Assembly (NCBI GenBank): GCA_019638185.1
Contig: JAHBUH010000018.1
Coordinates: forward strand, 1-64,000
Length of the DNA: 64,000 nt
Source of the DNA: Leadbetterella sp.
GTDB lineage: Bacteria; Bacteroidota; Bacteroidia; Cytophagales; Spirosomataceae
Direction: 5' to 3'
The translations under genes and the position numbers were made by a program. Under the pieces are notes generated by a model. It searched no databases, was not told the DNA's origin, and was given only the letters and a program-made list of their open reading frames with translations. How positions within the stretch are numbered: position 1 is the first letter of the stretch; the number at the start of each line of letters is the position of its first letter. Below are positions 39,638-46,815 of the stretch, one piece after another.

Positions 39638-40477
39638 ATGAATATCCGGGATTTCAAGGCAATGGTTTCTCTGCTGGACGATTCAGACGGGGAAGTAGTG
39701 GGTATGGTCCGGGATAAGATAAAAGGCCTGGGCCAGGAGGCTATCCCGCTGCTGGAGCAGGAATGGGATCATTACGAGGAAAACCCCGTGATCCAGAGTA
39801 AAATAGAGTTTCTTCTCCAGGATTTGCAGACAGACTCGCTGCTGCTGGACATGAAAGAGTGGACGGCCCACGGCGGTGAAGACCTGCTGCGCGGCCTCTG
39901 GCTGGTCTCCCGCCTGGCTTACCCGGAAAACCGGATTGAGAAGATGCGGGCGGAGATCAATAAGATTTATATGGATATCTGGGTGCTCACCCATAAAGAT
40001 ATGCACCCGGCGGATATGCTGAGCGTGATGAATAACGTGATTTTTGAGCGGATGGGTTTTGAACCGAATGTGAAAAGCTTTCATTCGCCCCAGAATTCCT
40101 TGTTTAACCAGGTGCTGGAGGCCAAGCGGGGGAATCCCGTTACGCTGAGCTGCCTGTATATCCTGCTGGCGCAAAAACTGGATATCCCGCTGTACGGCGT
40201 TAACCTGCCTAACCTCTTTGTGATGCTGTTTGATATCCCGGGCCATGCATTTTACGTGAATGCCTTTAATAAGGGCCAGGTATTTTACCGGAAGGATATT
40301 GATGACTACCTGAAGCACATGAACCTGGAACCCCGGAAGGAGTATTACCAGCCGTGCTCGCACATTGAGATCGTGATGCGGGTGCTGACTAACCTGGCGT
40401 TTGCCTACCAAAAATCCGGCGACCGTGAGCGCGAGGATCAGGTCAACCGGATTTTAAGTGTTATTCACAAGTCTTAG
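39638..40477 (+). CDS. Transglutaminase-like (SirB1-type) protein
   Basis: 279 residues from ATG 39638. The N-terminal half is helical with HEAT-like character; residues about 85-190 carry the SirB1/transglutaminase-core pattern LVSRLAYPENRIEKMRAEIN, FHSPQNSLFNQVLEAKRGNP, LSCLYILLAQKLDIPLYGVN and PGHAFYVNAF. In true transglutaminases a Cys-His-Asp triad acts; here the cysteine in SLSCLYIL-type context and the histidine in GHAF are candidates. The family is widespread and uncharacterised in Bacteroidota. Its stop overlaps that of the convergent M1 peptidase gene by 4 nt. Confidence 0.8.
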   Translation: MNIRDFKAMVSLLDDSDGEVVGMVRDKIKGLGQEAIPLLEQEWDHYEENPVIQSKIEFLLQDLQTDSLLLDMKEWTAHGGEDLLRGLWLVSRLAYPENRIEKMRAEINKIYMDIWVLTHKDMHPADMLSVMNNVIFERMGFEPNVKSFHSPQNSLFNQVLEAKRGNPVTLSCLYILLAQKLDIPLYGVNLPNLFVMLFDIPGHAFYVNAFNKGQVFYRKDIDDYLKHMNLEPRKEYYQPCSHIEIVMRVLTNLAFAYQKSGDREREDQVNRILSVIHKS

Positions 40478-42435
40478 GGCTTCCAGGCGTTATTTTTGCT
40501 GTCTACGTCAGGCAAAATCCCCCTGGGATCCAGCCTTACGGATTCCAGCTCAGCTGTGGAAGGGAACTCAAAAGCCCAGGTATTTCCCTTTTGCCATACC
40601 TCTACGGGAAGTTTTACGATCACCGGGTCTTTCCCTTTTTCTTTTACCTCCACTTCGGCCGGCATAGGCATCTGGTTCAGGTTTTCTATTTCAATGATAG
40701 CACCGTTAGCCGCATTGTCTTTCACGTATTTCACGCTTTTTACAGCCTGATCCAGCTTGTAACCGTTAATAAACCAGCTTTTCCAGAACCAGCCCAGGTC
40801 TTCGCCCAGTACATTATCCATGGTGTTAAAGAAGTCGAACGGCGTAGGATGCTTATAGGCCCAGCGGCGGGTGTATTCGCGCAATGCCATTTTCATGCGT
40901 TCTTCTCCCACTATGGCGTCAGATAGCATGGTCAGTCCCATGGAAGGCTTGAAATAAGCCAGTACCCCCAGTTCCCGTTCCGGGATGGCATCCGGGGTGT
41001 TCATGATGGATTTGGATACCGACATATACCGCATCATGGCCGCTACCGAGCTTTTGGCGTAGTATTCTCCTTTGTTAAATTCCTTAACGGCCAGTGAGTT
41101 AATATAGGTGTTCAGCCCTTCGTCCATCCAGGCGTAGCGGCGCTCGTCCGTACCCACGATCATCGGGAACCAGATATGGCCGAACTCGTGGTCTGTGACG
41201 CCGAAAAGCCCGGATTGCCGGGACCTGGCGCTACAGAAAACGATACCCGGATACTCCATTCCGCCTACAATGCCCGCCACGTTAGTAGCGGCCGGGTAGG
41301 GGTATTCCATAAGCCAGCCGGAGTAAAACTCAATGCTGAATTTAGTGTATTCGGTAGAGCGGCCCCAGGCGGCGTTATCACCGATCTCCAGGGGGTAAAC
41401 CGATTGGGCCAGTGCTTTTTTACCGGAAGGGAGATTAATGCGGGCCGCATCCCAGACGAAGGTCCTGGAGCTGGCCCAGGCCACATCGCGGGTATTCTGA
41501 CAGCGGAATTTCCAGGTCAGGTTACCGTTTCCGGCCGGGCGTGCGGCGGGTTTTCCGGCCTCCTCCTTATTAATGACGTAAACGGTCTTGTCAGAGGCGG
41601 CGGCCTGTGTCAGCCGCTGGAGCTGAGCGGCTGTCAGTACGTCTTTCGGGTTAGTGAGCTCACCGGAGGCCACCACGATGTGATCCCGCGGAACGGTGAT
41701 CTCAAAGGTGTAGTCGCCGTATTCCAGGTAAAATTCACCGGCACCCAGGTAAGGCATGGTGTTCCAGCCGCGGATGTCGTCATAGACACATACCCGCGGA
41801 AACCACTGCGCCAGCTGGAAGATGGTGCCTTCCTTAGCGGCGTAAAGCCCCATACGGTCTGCCCCGTTCTGGGGGATCAGGAAGTCAAAATTCATGGAAA
41901 TAACCACCTTCTCGCCTGTTTTGAGCGGCTCGGTCAGGAATACCTGCAGGCGGGTATCATCTGTAAAGGAATCCGCCAGTACGGATTTACGGCCTTTGAT
42001 CGTATTGCCTTTGGGAGCGGGCCCGGAGGTGGCTTTTTCGGCTTTGAGGCCTGAAATGGTATAACCGCCGTCAAAATCCTTTACGCCGTAGCGGCCCACA
42101 TTCAGCGGGGTAACGCTGTTTCCGCGGGAGTTCTTTTTAAATTTATTCTGGTCGAGTTGCAGCCAGATGAAAGTGAGCTCGTCCGGCGAATTATTGGTAT
42201 ACGTAATGCTCACTTCGCCGGATACGCCCTTCTTTAGGGTGTCCAGGGTGGCTTTGATCTGGTAATCGGCCCGGTTCTGCCAGTATTCCGGTCCCGGCAG
42301 GCCCGAAGCGCTACGGTAGGGATTTCCGGGGAGGTAGTTAGTCAGCGGACTGAATACGTCAGATGAGCTGTATTTGGTTTCCTGGGCATAAAGCTGGCTC
42401 ACCGCCAGGAGCAAAAACAAAATGAGTTTCTTCAT
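40474..42435 (-). CDS. M1-family metallopeptidase (aminopeptidase N-like), secreted
   Basis: 653 residues. Signal peptide (LILFLLLAVSQLYAQ). The zinc site is VTDHEFGHIWFPM (HExxH) with the third ligand in WMDEGLNTYINSLAV. The N-terminal beta domain runs to about 380; the C-terminal domain includes GEDLGWFWKSWFING, typical of Bacteroidota M1 proteins that differ from PepN. It would trim peptides in the periplasm. The gene is on minus with its end overlapping the transglutaminase-like gene; upstream a heptad hairpin separates it from xerC. Confidence 0.92.
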   Translation of the reverse strand: MKKLILFLLLAVSQLYAQETKYSSSDVFSPLTNYLPGNPYRSASGLPGPEYWQNRADYQIKATLDTLKKGVSGEVSITYTNNSPDELTFIWLQLDQNKFKKNSRGNSVTPLNVGRYGVKDFDGGYTISGLKAEKATSGPAPKGNTIKGRKSVLADSFTDDTRLQVFLTEPLKTGEKVVISMNFDFLIPQNGADRMGLYAAKEGTIFQLAQWFPRVCVYDDIRGWNTMPYLGAGEFYLEYGDYTFEITVPRDHIVVASGELTNPKDVLTAAQLQRLTQAAASDKTVYVINKEEAGKPAARPAGNGNLTWKFRCQNTRDVAWASSRTFVWDAARINLPSGKKALAQSVYPLEIGDNAAWGRSTEYTKFSIEFYSGWLMEYPYPAATNVAGIVGGMEYPGIVFCSARSRQSGLFGVTDHEFGHIWFPMIVGTDERRYAWMDEGLNTYINSLAVKEFNKGEYYAKSSVAAMMRYMSVSKSIMNTPDAIPERELGVLAYFKPSMGLTMLSDAIVGEERMKMALREYTRRWAYKHPTPFDFFNTMDNVLGEDLGWFWKSWFINGYKLDQAVKSVKYVKDNAANGAIIEIENLNQMPMPAEVEVKEKGKDPVIVKLPVEVWQKGNTWAFEFPSTAELESVRLDPRGILPDVDSKNNAWKP

Positions 42436-42457
42436 ATATTGAGTTAGTTTGAAATGA

Positions 42458-42465
42458 CAAATTTA
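42458..42465 (-). promoter_or_regulatory. -7 promoter element of the M1 peptidase gene
   Basis: The minus strand reads TAAATTTG; predicted start near 42454, 19 nt before the ATG at 42435. Confidence 0.45.
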
Positions 42466-42482
42466 CGAGTTTTTTTACTACC

Positions 42483-42545
42483 AGCTGTTAGATATTAGAA
42501 GTTAACCCGGGGTAGTCTGATAGCTAACTTCTAATGTCTAATTAC
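42483..42545. repeat. Heptad-phased hairpin between xerC and the M1 peptidase
   Basis: A 17-bp inverted repeat pairs 42488-42504 with 42525-42541 (16 of 17). In 7-nt phase the left arm reads AGCTGTT, AGATATT, AGAAGTT and the right arm TAACTTC, TAATGTC, TAATTAC; three central units (AACCCGG, GGTAGTC, TGATAGC) form the loop. Nine units of seven in total, as in the nuoA-nuoB array. It may end xerC transcription. Confidence 0.65.
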
Positions 42546-42555
42546 CCGCTTCCCT

Positions 42556-43413
42556 TTAGGCTTTCGGGTGGGCCTTCTTAAACACCTCCTTGAGCTGGCT
42601 GATGGAATTATGGGTATAAATCTGGGTGGCGGAGAGGTTAGCGTGACCCAGCAGTTCTTTTATGGCGTTCAGATCGGCCCCATGGTTCAGCAGGTGGGTG
42701 GCAAAGGTATGCCGCAACACGTGCGGCGATTTTTTCTGCAGGGTGCTCACCTGCCGGATGTAGTGCTTCACTTTCCGCTGGACAAATACCGGGTAGAGCG
42801 GCTCCATTTTATCCGTGACCAGCAGATGTTCCTGGTGGCTGCCCTGTTCTTTTTTGAGCTCACGGTAGCGGCTGATGAGGCTGACCAGGTTTTCGTGCAG
42901 GGGAATGATGCGGTATTTGGCGCGTTTTCCCAGTACTTTTACCCGGTTATAGTCCACGTCCGCTTCCCGGATACCAATCAGCTCCGACAGCCGGATGCCG
43001 GTGCCGTAGAGCAGCTCCAGGATGAGCTTGTCGCGCACGCCGGTAAACCCCTCTTCATATTCAATGAGCTCAAAGAGGTTAGCCGTGCTTTTTTCTTCGA
43101 GGAAGGCCGGGAGTTTCTTCGGTGTTTTCAGGGATTTGAGCAGGTCGCTGGGGTCTTTACTGATCTTCTTTCTACGGACCAGGAATTTATAAAATGCTCG
43201 CAGGCTGGCTATTTTACGGTTAATGCTGGTGTTTTCCAGGCCGCTCTCCGAGAGGGATACCACCCATGAGCGGAGCTCGTCGGGCTGTGCAGATTCCAAA
43301 GGTTTTCCGGTTAGGAAATCCGAAAGCTGGAGCAGGTCAGTCTTGTAGCCCAGCACGGTATGCGGGCTCAGGCGCCGCTCATTCTGCAGGTAGGATAAAA
43401 AAAAATCGACCAA
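42556..43413 (-). CDS. xerC: Tyrosine recombinase XerC/XerD type
   Basis: 285 residues, the housekeeping Xer length. An N-terminal SAM-like core-binding domain (FLSYLQNERRLSPHTVLGYK) precedes the catalytic domain with the R in YGTGIRLSELIG, the H-x-x-R in PHVLRHTFATHLL, the H in ELLGHANLSAT and the nucleophile Y in QIYTHNS. It resolves chromosome dimers at dif sites. Located 59 nt after rpsU, an arrangement I recall from other Bacteroidota. XerC versus XerD cannot be separated with certainty. Confidence 0.92.
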   Translation of the reverse strand: MVDFFLSYLQNERRLSPHTVLGYKTDLLQLSDFLTGKPLESAQPDELRSWVVSLSESGLENTSINRKIASLRAFYKFLVRRKKISKDPSDLLKSLKTPKKLPAFLEEKSTANLFELIEYEEGFTGVRDKLILELLYGTGIRLSELIGIREADVDYNRVKVLGKRAKYRIIPLHENLVSLISRYRELKKEQGSHQEHLLVTDKMEPLYPVFVQRKVKHYIRQVSTLQKKSPHVLRHTFATHLLNHGADLNAIKELLGHANLSATQIYTHNSISQLKEVFKKAHPKA

Positions 43414-43472
43414 TTTTGTCTCAGATGAATCTTTGACAAAATTAGTCGAAATATAAGCAGGATCAAAGACGA

Positions 43473-43667
43473 TTAATCGTCAATGTGTCCATAGGTCTTT
43501 TGCTTGTAAGATGCTCTGAGAATCTCGAATCTACGGGATACTGATCCTTTTTCAAACGCCTGACGACGTCTCAGTTCTTTCAATACTTTCGTTTTCTCAA
43601 ACTTCTTCTTGAAACGTTTCAGCGCTTTATCGATTGATTCGTTTTCCTTTACCTGTACATGTAGCAT
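43473..43667 (-). CDS. rpsU: Small ribosomal subunit protein bS21
   Basis: 64 residues. VKENESIDKALKRFKKKFEK, LKELRRRQAFEKGSVSRR and a basic C-terminal tail are the bS21 pattern. In Bacteroidota bS21 helps bury the 16S anti-Shine-Dalgarno, which is why most genes lack SD sequences; the rpsU mRNA is a known exception. Here a perfect AAGGAGGT precedes the start and a consensus promoter lies further upstream, consistent with autoregulation by bS21-deficient ribosomes. Confidence 0.97.
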   Translation of the reverse strand: MLHVQVKENESIDKALKRFKKKFEKTKVLKELRRRQAFEKGSVSRRFEILRASYKQKTYGHIDD

Positions 43668-43674
43668 ACTTTAC

Positions 43675-43682
43675 ACCTCCTT
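43675..43682 (-). promoter_or_regulatory. Perfect Shine-Dalgarno of rpsU
   Basis: The minus strand reads AAGGAGGT, 7 nt before the ATG at 43667: eight of eight bases complementary to ACCUCCUU of 16S rRNA. No other core gene examined here has anything comparable. Confidence 0.85.
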
Positions 43683-43700
43683 CATTTTTTCTTGGGAGTG

Positions 43701-43731
43701 CAAAGGTAGGGAGAGTTTTTTGTTTTTCAAA
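43701..43731 (-). promoter_or_regulatory. Consensus promoter of rpsU
   Basis: Minus strand: TTTG (43731-43728), exactly 19 nt, TACCTTTG (43708-43701), a perfect match to the Bacteroidota sigma consensus. Predicted start near 43697, giving a 30-nt leader that contains the SD. Confidence 0.85.
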
Positions 43732-43745
43732 GGGAGGATGGGAAT

Positions 43746-43766
43746 ATAATGGTTAATGGTTAATGA
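43746..43766. repeat. TTAATGG heptad arm, left flank of the methyltransferase segment
   Basis: ATAATGG, TTAATGG, TTAATGA in unbroken 7-nt phase, directly upstream of the rpsU promoter. The same three-unit order is the left arm of the hairpin at 36533. Its complementary partner is about 1 kb away at 44789-44813. Confidence 0.65.
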
Positions 43767-43856
43767 GTGTGCGTACCTGAATTTAGTTCCGTGATGACTT
43801 TTGACTCTGTACTACTGATATTATTACATCTGAATTGTAGAAATGGCGGGTTTGGT

Positions 43857-43883
43857 AGAAAAATCGGAATTTCCGATTTTTCT
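43857..43883. terminator. Perfect 13-bp palindrome, terminator of the methyltransferase gene
   Basis: AGAAAAATCGGAA, one T, TTCCGATTTTTCT. It has a T-run on both strands and lies 68 nt after the methyltransferase stop. It works in both directions. Confidence 0.7.
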
Positions 43884-43950
43884 CATAGAATTCTCTTCTT
43901 TAAGTTCTTGTTCTTTGTAAATGTTTATGACATATCTTTTTTTGTAAAGC

Positions 43951-44676
43951 CTACTGTGATTTTATTGCTATAATTGTTCTTAATCTACCTACGATTTGGT
44001 TAAATGAAATTGAAAATCCATTGAGCGACAAATAACTGATTATGTCATTAGTCAGTAGTCGTACTTTTTTGTATGTACTTACCTTTTGTTGCCAACCTGC
44101 ATCTGTTTTTTCATAGAGTAAATCTGTTACAAAAACATAATCATCCTCGTAATCAAGAATACAGGTTAGAATTTTACTTTCATCGTTTTTGACAGGGATA
44201 AACCTGTCCGCTCCTGTTAGTGCAGTTGAGTAATCACGAAACGAAAAAATAACCTTCCCTTTGTCGATTAATGAGCCTGCTATGTCGGAAATAAAAGTTT
44301 CAATTTCCTGTTTGCTGTCCAAATGGCTTAATGTGTCGCCGCAGCAAACAACCAATTCCGGGTGTTCCGCAAAACTCTTAACTTTTCTTATGTCGTCATT
44401 AATTATGGTAATATCTGATTTCTTTGAGTTTGAATGGAGTTCAGATAAAAGTTGTTCATTAAAGTCTACTGCTATAACCTTAAATCCTTGTTCGGAAAGT
44501 GGAACACTTTGGATGCCATTTCCTGCACCTAAATCAATTGCAATTTTAGTAGTGTTCGGACTAATGGAATTATCATCAAGAAATTTTTTAAACTCGTTGG
44601 CTTTTGTACTAAAATCCCCTAACATCCAAGAGTAAAAATATCCGAGATGTTCATCATAATGCTCTTTTACTGTCAT
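43951..44676 (-). CDS. AT-rich class I SAM-dependent methyltransferase
   Basis: 241 residues from ATG 44676; the frame continues upstream to 44799 but that part runs into the flanking repeat. Rossmann methyltransferase motifs: AIDLGAGNGIQSVPLSEQGF (motif I), VIAVDFNEQLL (II), TIINDDIRKV (III) and LVVCCGDTLSHL (IV). No specificity domain is seen; similar stand-alone methyltransferases act on small molecules. Much AT-richer than the genes on both sides and bracketed by inverted heptad repeats, so it looks like a gene inserted into an existing intergenic hairpin. Confidence 0.85.
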   Translation of the reverse strand: MTVKEHYDEHLGYFYSWMLGDFSTKANEFKKFLDDNSISPNTTKIAIDLGAGNGIQSVPLSEQGFKVIAVDFNEQLLSELHSNSKKSDITIINDDIRKVKSFAEHPELVVCCGDTLSHLDSKQEIETFISDIAGSLIDKGKVIFSFRDYSTALTGADRFIPVKNDESKILTCILDYEDDYVFVTDLLYEKTDAGWQQKVSTYKKVRLLTNDIISYLSLNGFSISFNQIVGRLRTIIAIKSQ

Positions 44677-44788
44677 TGACTTGTTTATACTTTTTGTTTT
44701 CGTGTCCAGTAAACTATTTTTTGCATTATATAATTGAAGCGTCCCAGAAAATGAGGATATAATGTTATACTTATCCTCAATCCCCGCC

Positions 44789-44813
44789 CCATTAACCATC
44801 CATTATTAACCAT
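44789..44813. repeat. TTAATGG heptad arm, right flank of the methyltransferase segment
   Basis: Read on minus: ATGGTTA, ATAATGG, ATGGTTA, ATGG. It lies 3 nt beyond the stop of the TPM gene (44817) and is inverted relative to the arm at 43746-43766. Confidence 0.65.
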
Positions 44814-44816
44814 GCC

Positions 44817-45599
44817 CTAGTAGCTTCCGCTGGCGCCGCCGCCGCCGAAGCTTCCGCCGCCAAAGCCACCGAAACCGCCGCCACGGCTGCCGCCTCCGCC
44901 GAAACCTCCTCCGAATCCGCCGCCGCCCCAGTGGCCGGATTGGCGTCCCCAGCCGGTATAGGTGGTGTATGGCCATCCGGAGTCGTTCAGGATGCTTCTT
45001 CCGCCGCCACCGTTGCCGCCGCCTTTATTGCGGGAGGCGATGATGATAAAAATGATCACCACCAGGAAGAACAGGAAGATGAGCCCTACGGGGAAATCCT
45101 CTTCGGCGGGATCGGCTTTGTACTCGCCTTTGGCGTAGTCTATGATGGCTGTGGTGGCCTCATCCAGGCCCTGGTAGTATTGGAGGGCTTTGAAATTAGG
45201 CGCTATGATGTTACTGATGATTCTTTTGGCGTAGATATCGGGGAGGGCGCCTTCCATGCCGTAGCCGGTCTGTATGGTCACTTTCCTGTCGCCGGGGGCC
45301 CACAGCAGTACGATGCCGTTATTTTTCCCTTCCTGGCCCACGCCCCATTTACGGCCCAGTTGCAGGGCATAGTCAGCTATGTCGTAGGGCCCGGTGGTCT
45401 TTACGATGACCACGGCTATCTGGGTGGAAGTGGAGTCGTTATAGGCTACGAGCTTGTTTTCCAGGGCGCTGATCTGGTCAGCGCTCAGAAGGCCTCCCAC
45501 GAAATCGTTCACCAGCCGGGGCGGGTTAGGCTTTTCGGGGATGTCCTGGCCGAAAACGTTCAGGCTAAAAAATAACAGTATGAGGTGTCTGATCTTCAT
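44817..45599 (-). CDS. TPM-domain membrane protein with Gly-rich tail
   Basis: 260 residues. Signal peptide (IRHLILLFFSLNVFGQ), then the TPM domain (about 25-165: VNDFVGGLLSADQISALENK, STQIAVVIVKTTGPYDI, GILLWAPGDRKVTIQTGYGM-like). One TM helix (VGLIFLFFLVVIIFIIIA) leads to a cytoplasmic low-complexity tail of Gly with Ser/Phe ending GASGSY. TPM proteins are linked to membrane protein quality control and, in plants, photosystem repair. Third gene of the operon lemA-TPM-TPM; its ATG shares one base with the previous stop (TAATG). Confidence 0.9.
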   Translation of the reverse strand: MKIRHLILLFFSLNVFGQDIPEKPNPPRLVNDFVGGLLSADQISALENKLVAYNDSTSTQIAVVIVKTTGPYDIADYALQLGRKWGVGQEGKNNGIVLLWAPGDRKVTIQTGYGMEGALPDIYAKRIISNIIAPNFKALQYYQGLDEATTAIIDYAKGEYKADPAEEDFPVGLIFLFFLVVIIFIIIASRNKGGGNGGGGRSILNDSGWPYTTYTGWGRQSGHWGGGGFGGGFGGGGSRGGGFGGFGGGSFGGGGASGSY

Positions 45600-46027
45600 T
45601 ATCCAAAGCTTATGTCGTTTGGAAGCTCATTTTCATTGGGTCCCACGATGGGGAAATGTTCCTGCAGCTTTTTGCCGGCTTCTTCTATGGCTTTCACGAA
45701 GCCGTTTTCAAAGTCGCCGATCCGGAAGTTTTCCTGCAGGATCTCCTGGGTGCTGTTCCAGAAATCCTGGCCTGCTTTTTCATTGATCCCGGTGTCTCCG
45801 ATAATGGCAAATTTATGGTCTTCATAGGCCAGGTAGAGCAGCACGCCGTTTCTCAGGGCTGTTTTATCCAGCGAGAGGTAGCGGAATACTTCGGCTGCAC
45901 GCTCCATGGGGTTAGGCGTAGGGCAGTGCTCTTCCACGTGCACCTTGATCTCCCCGGAGGTGAGTTCTTCCGCCTCATGGATGGCATGAACGATGTTTTT
46001 TTGCTGTATTTCGGATAGGATAAACAT
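45599..46027 (-). CDS. Short soluble TPM-domain protein
   Basis: 142 residues from ATG 46027. TPM domain only: SEIQQKNIVHAIHEAEELTS, GEIKVHVEEHCP, RNGVLLYLAYEDHKFAIIGD and FWNSTQEILQENFRIGDF, without signal peptide or TM helix; it may work in the cytoplasm as partner of the membrane-bound paralogue encoded next. The pair with LemA is a recurring Bacteroidota arrangement. A 62-bp hairpin made of CATAGATA units lies between lemA and this gene. Confidence 0.88.
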   Translation of the reverse strand: MFILSEIQQKNIVHAIHEAEELTSGEIKVHVEEHCPTPNPMERAAEVFRYLSLDKTALRNGVLLYLAYEDHKFAIIGDTGINEKAGQDFWNSTQEILQENFRIGDFENGFVKAIEEAGKKLQEHFPIVGPNENELPNDISFG

Positions 46028-46039
46028 GATTTTATTTTT

Positions 46040-46101
46040 AACCATATAGGTACATAGATATATAAGTTTATGTTCCTATATATCTATGTATCTATGTGGT
46101 T
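46040..46101. repeat. CATAGATA-type hairpin between lemA and the TPM gene
   Basis: Arms of 25 nt (46040-46064 and 46077-46101) are complementary at 23 positions around a 12-nt loop. Units of about 8 nt are visible (TACATAGA, TATCTATG). It sits within the operon, 3 nt before the lemA stop on the coding side and 12 nt after the start of the next gene upstream region. A related single arm is at 19725. Confidence 0.7.
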
Positions 46102-46104
46102 ATA

Positions 46105-46692
46105 TCAGAATTTAAAATTCACATCCGGTGCGGTCTGGGCCGCATCAGTGGCTTTGAACAGCTCTTTTTGGGAGAACCCGAAGATGCCGGCCATAAGATT
46201 AGCGGGGAAGGTTCTTACCGCAAGGTTATAATCGGCGGTAGCTTCGTTAAAATCTTTACGGGCTACGGTGATGCGGTTTTCGGTGCCTTCCAGCTGGGCC
46301 TGCAGTTCCAGGAAGTTCTGGTTAGCCTTTAATTGGGGGTATTGCTCCACGGCTACCAGTAAACGGCTCAGTGAACCACTCAGCTGGCTTTGTGCCGCTT
46401 CAAATTTTGCCATGTTTTCAGGAGTAAGGTCGCTGGCATCCAGCTTGATCTGGGTAGCGGCGGCCCGGGCATTGATGACATCCGTGAGCGTGCTTTTTTC
46501 AAAGTCGGCCGCGCCCTGCACCGTTTTAACCAGGTTCCCGATCAGGTCGGCTCTTCTCTGGTATTGGTTTTGTACTTCACCCCATGCTTTTTGAACGAGA
46601 TTGTCTTTGCCTACCAGTCCGTTATATGAACTACAGGCATAAACGCCAAACAGCGCGATAAGACCAATCAGCAGTAACGTTCCTTTTTTCAT
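46105..46692 (-). CDS. lemA: LemA family protein
   Basis: 195 residues from ATG 46692. N-terminal TM/signal anchor (KGTLLLIGLIALFGVYACSS, which could also be a lipobox with the Cys). The LemA coiled-coil core follows: NLVQKAWGEVQNQYQRRADL, IGNLVKTVQGAADFEKST, LTDVINARAAATQIK and YNLAVRTFPANLMAGIFGF. Function unknown but consistently paired with TPM proteins; outward-facing helical bundle. ATG 46728 would lie inside the promoter, so 46692 is preferred. Confidence 0.93.
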   Translation of the reverse strand: MKKGTLLLIGLIALFGVYACSSYNGLVGKDNLVQKAWGEVQNQYQRRADLIGNLVKTVQGAADFEKSTLTDVINARAAATQIKLDASDLTPENMAKFEAAQSQLSGSLSRLLVAVEQYPQLKANQNFLELQAQLEGTENRITVARKDFNEATADYNLAVRTFPANLMAGIFGFSQKELFKATDAAQTAPDVNFKF

Positions 46693-46725
46693 TTTGATAA
46701 CGCAGTTTAAGTTTAAATCCGGCAT

Positions 46726-46733
46726 CAAAGTTA
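46726..46733 (-). promoter_or_regulatory. -7 promoter element of the lemA-TPM operon
   Basis: The minus strand reads TAACTTTG, an exact TAnnTTTG match; predicted start near 46722, 30 nt before the lemA ATG. Confidence 0.5.
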
Positions 46734-46815
46734 AATAAAGATTCGGGTTTGCGAAATTTTATGTTACAAACATAAGGTAAAGGCAGCTGAGCGGTAATTT
46801 TTGGCATCCGGCATT

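Noticed and set aside
43857-44813. Integron cassette around the methyltransferase
   Set aside because: No GTTRRRY core at either end and no integrase gene nearby; the heptad arms match a hairpin found elsewhere in the window.
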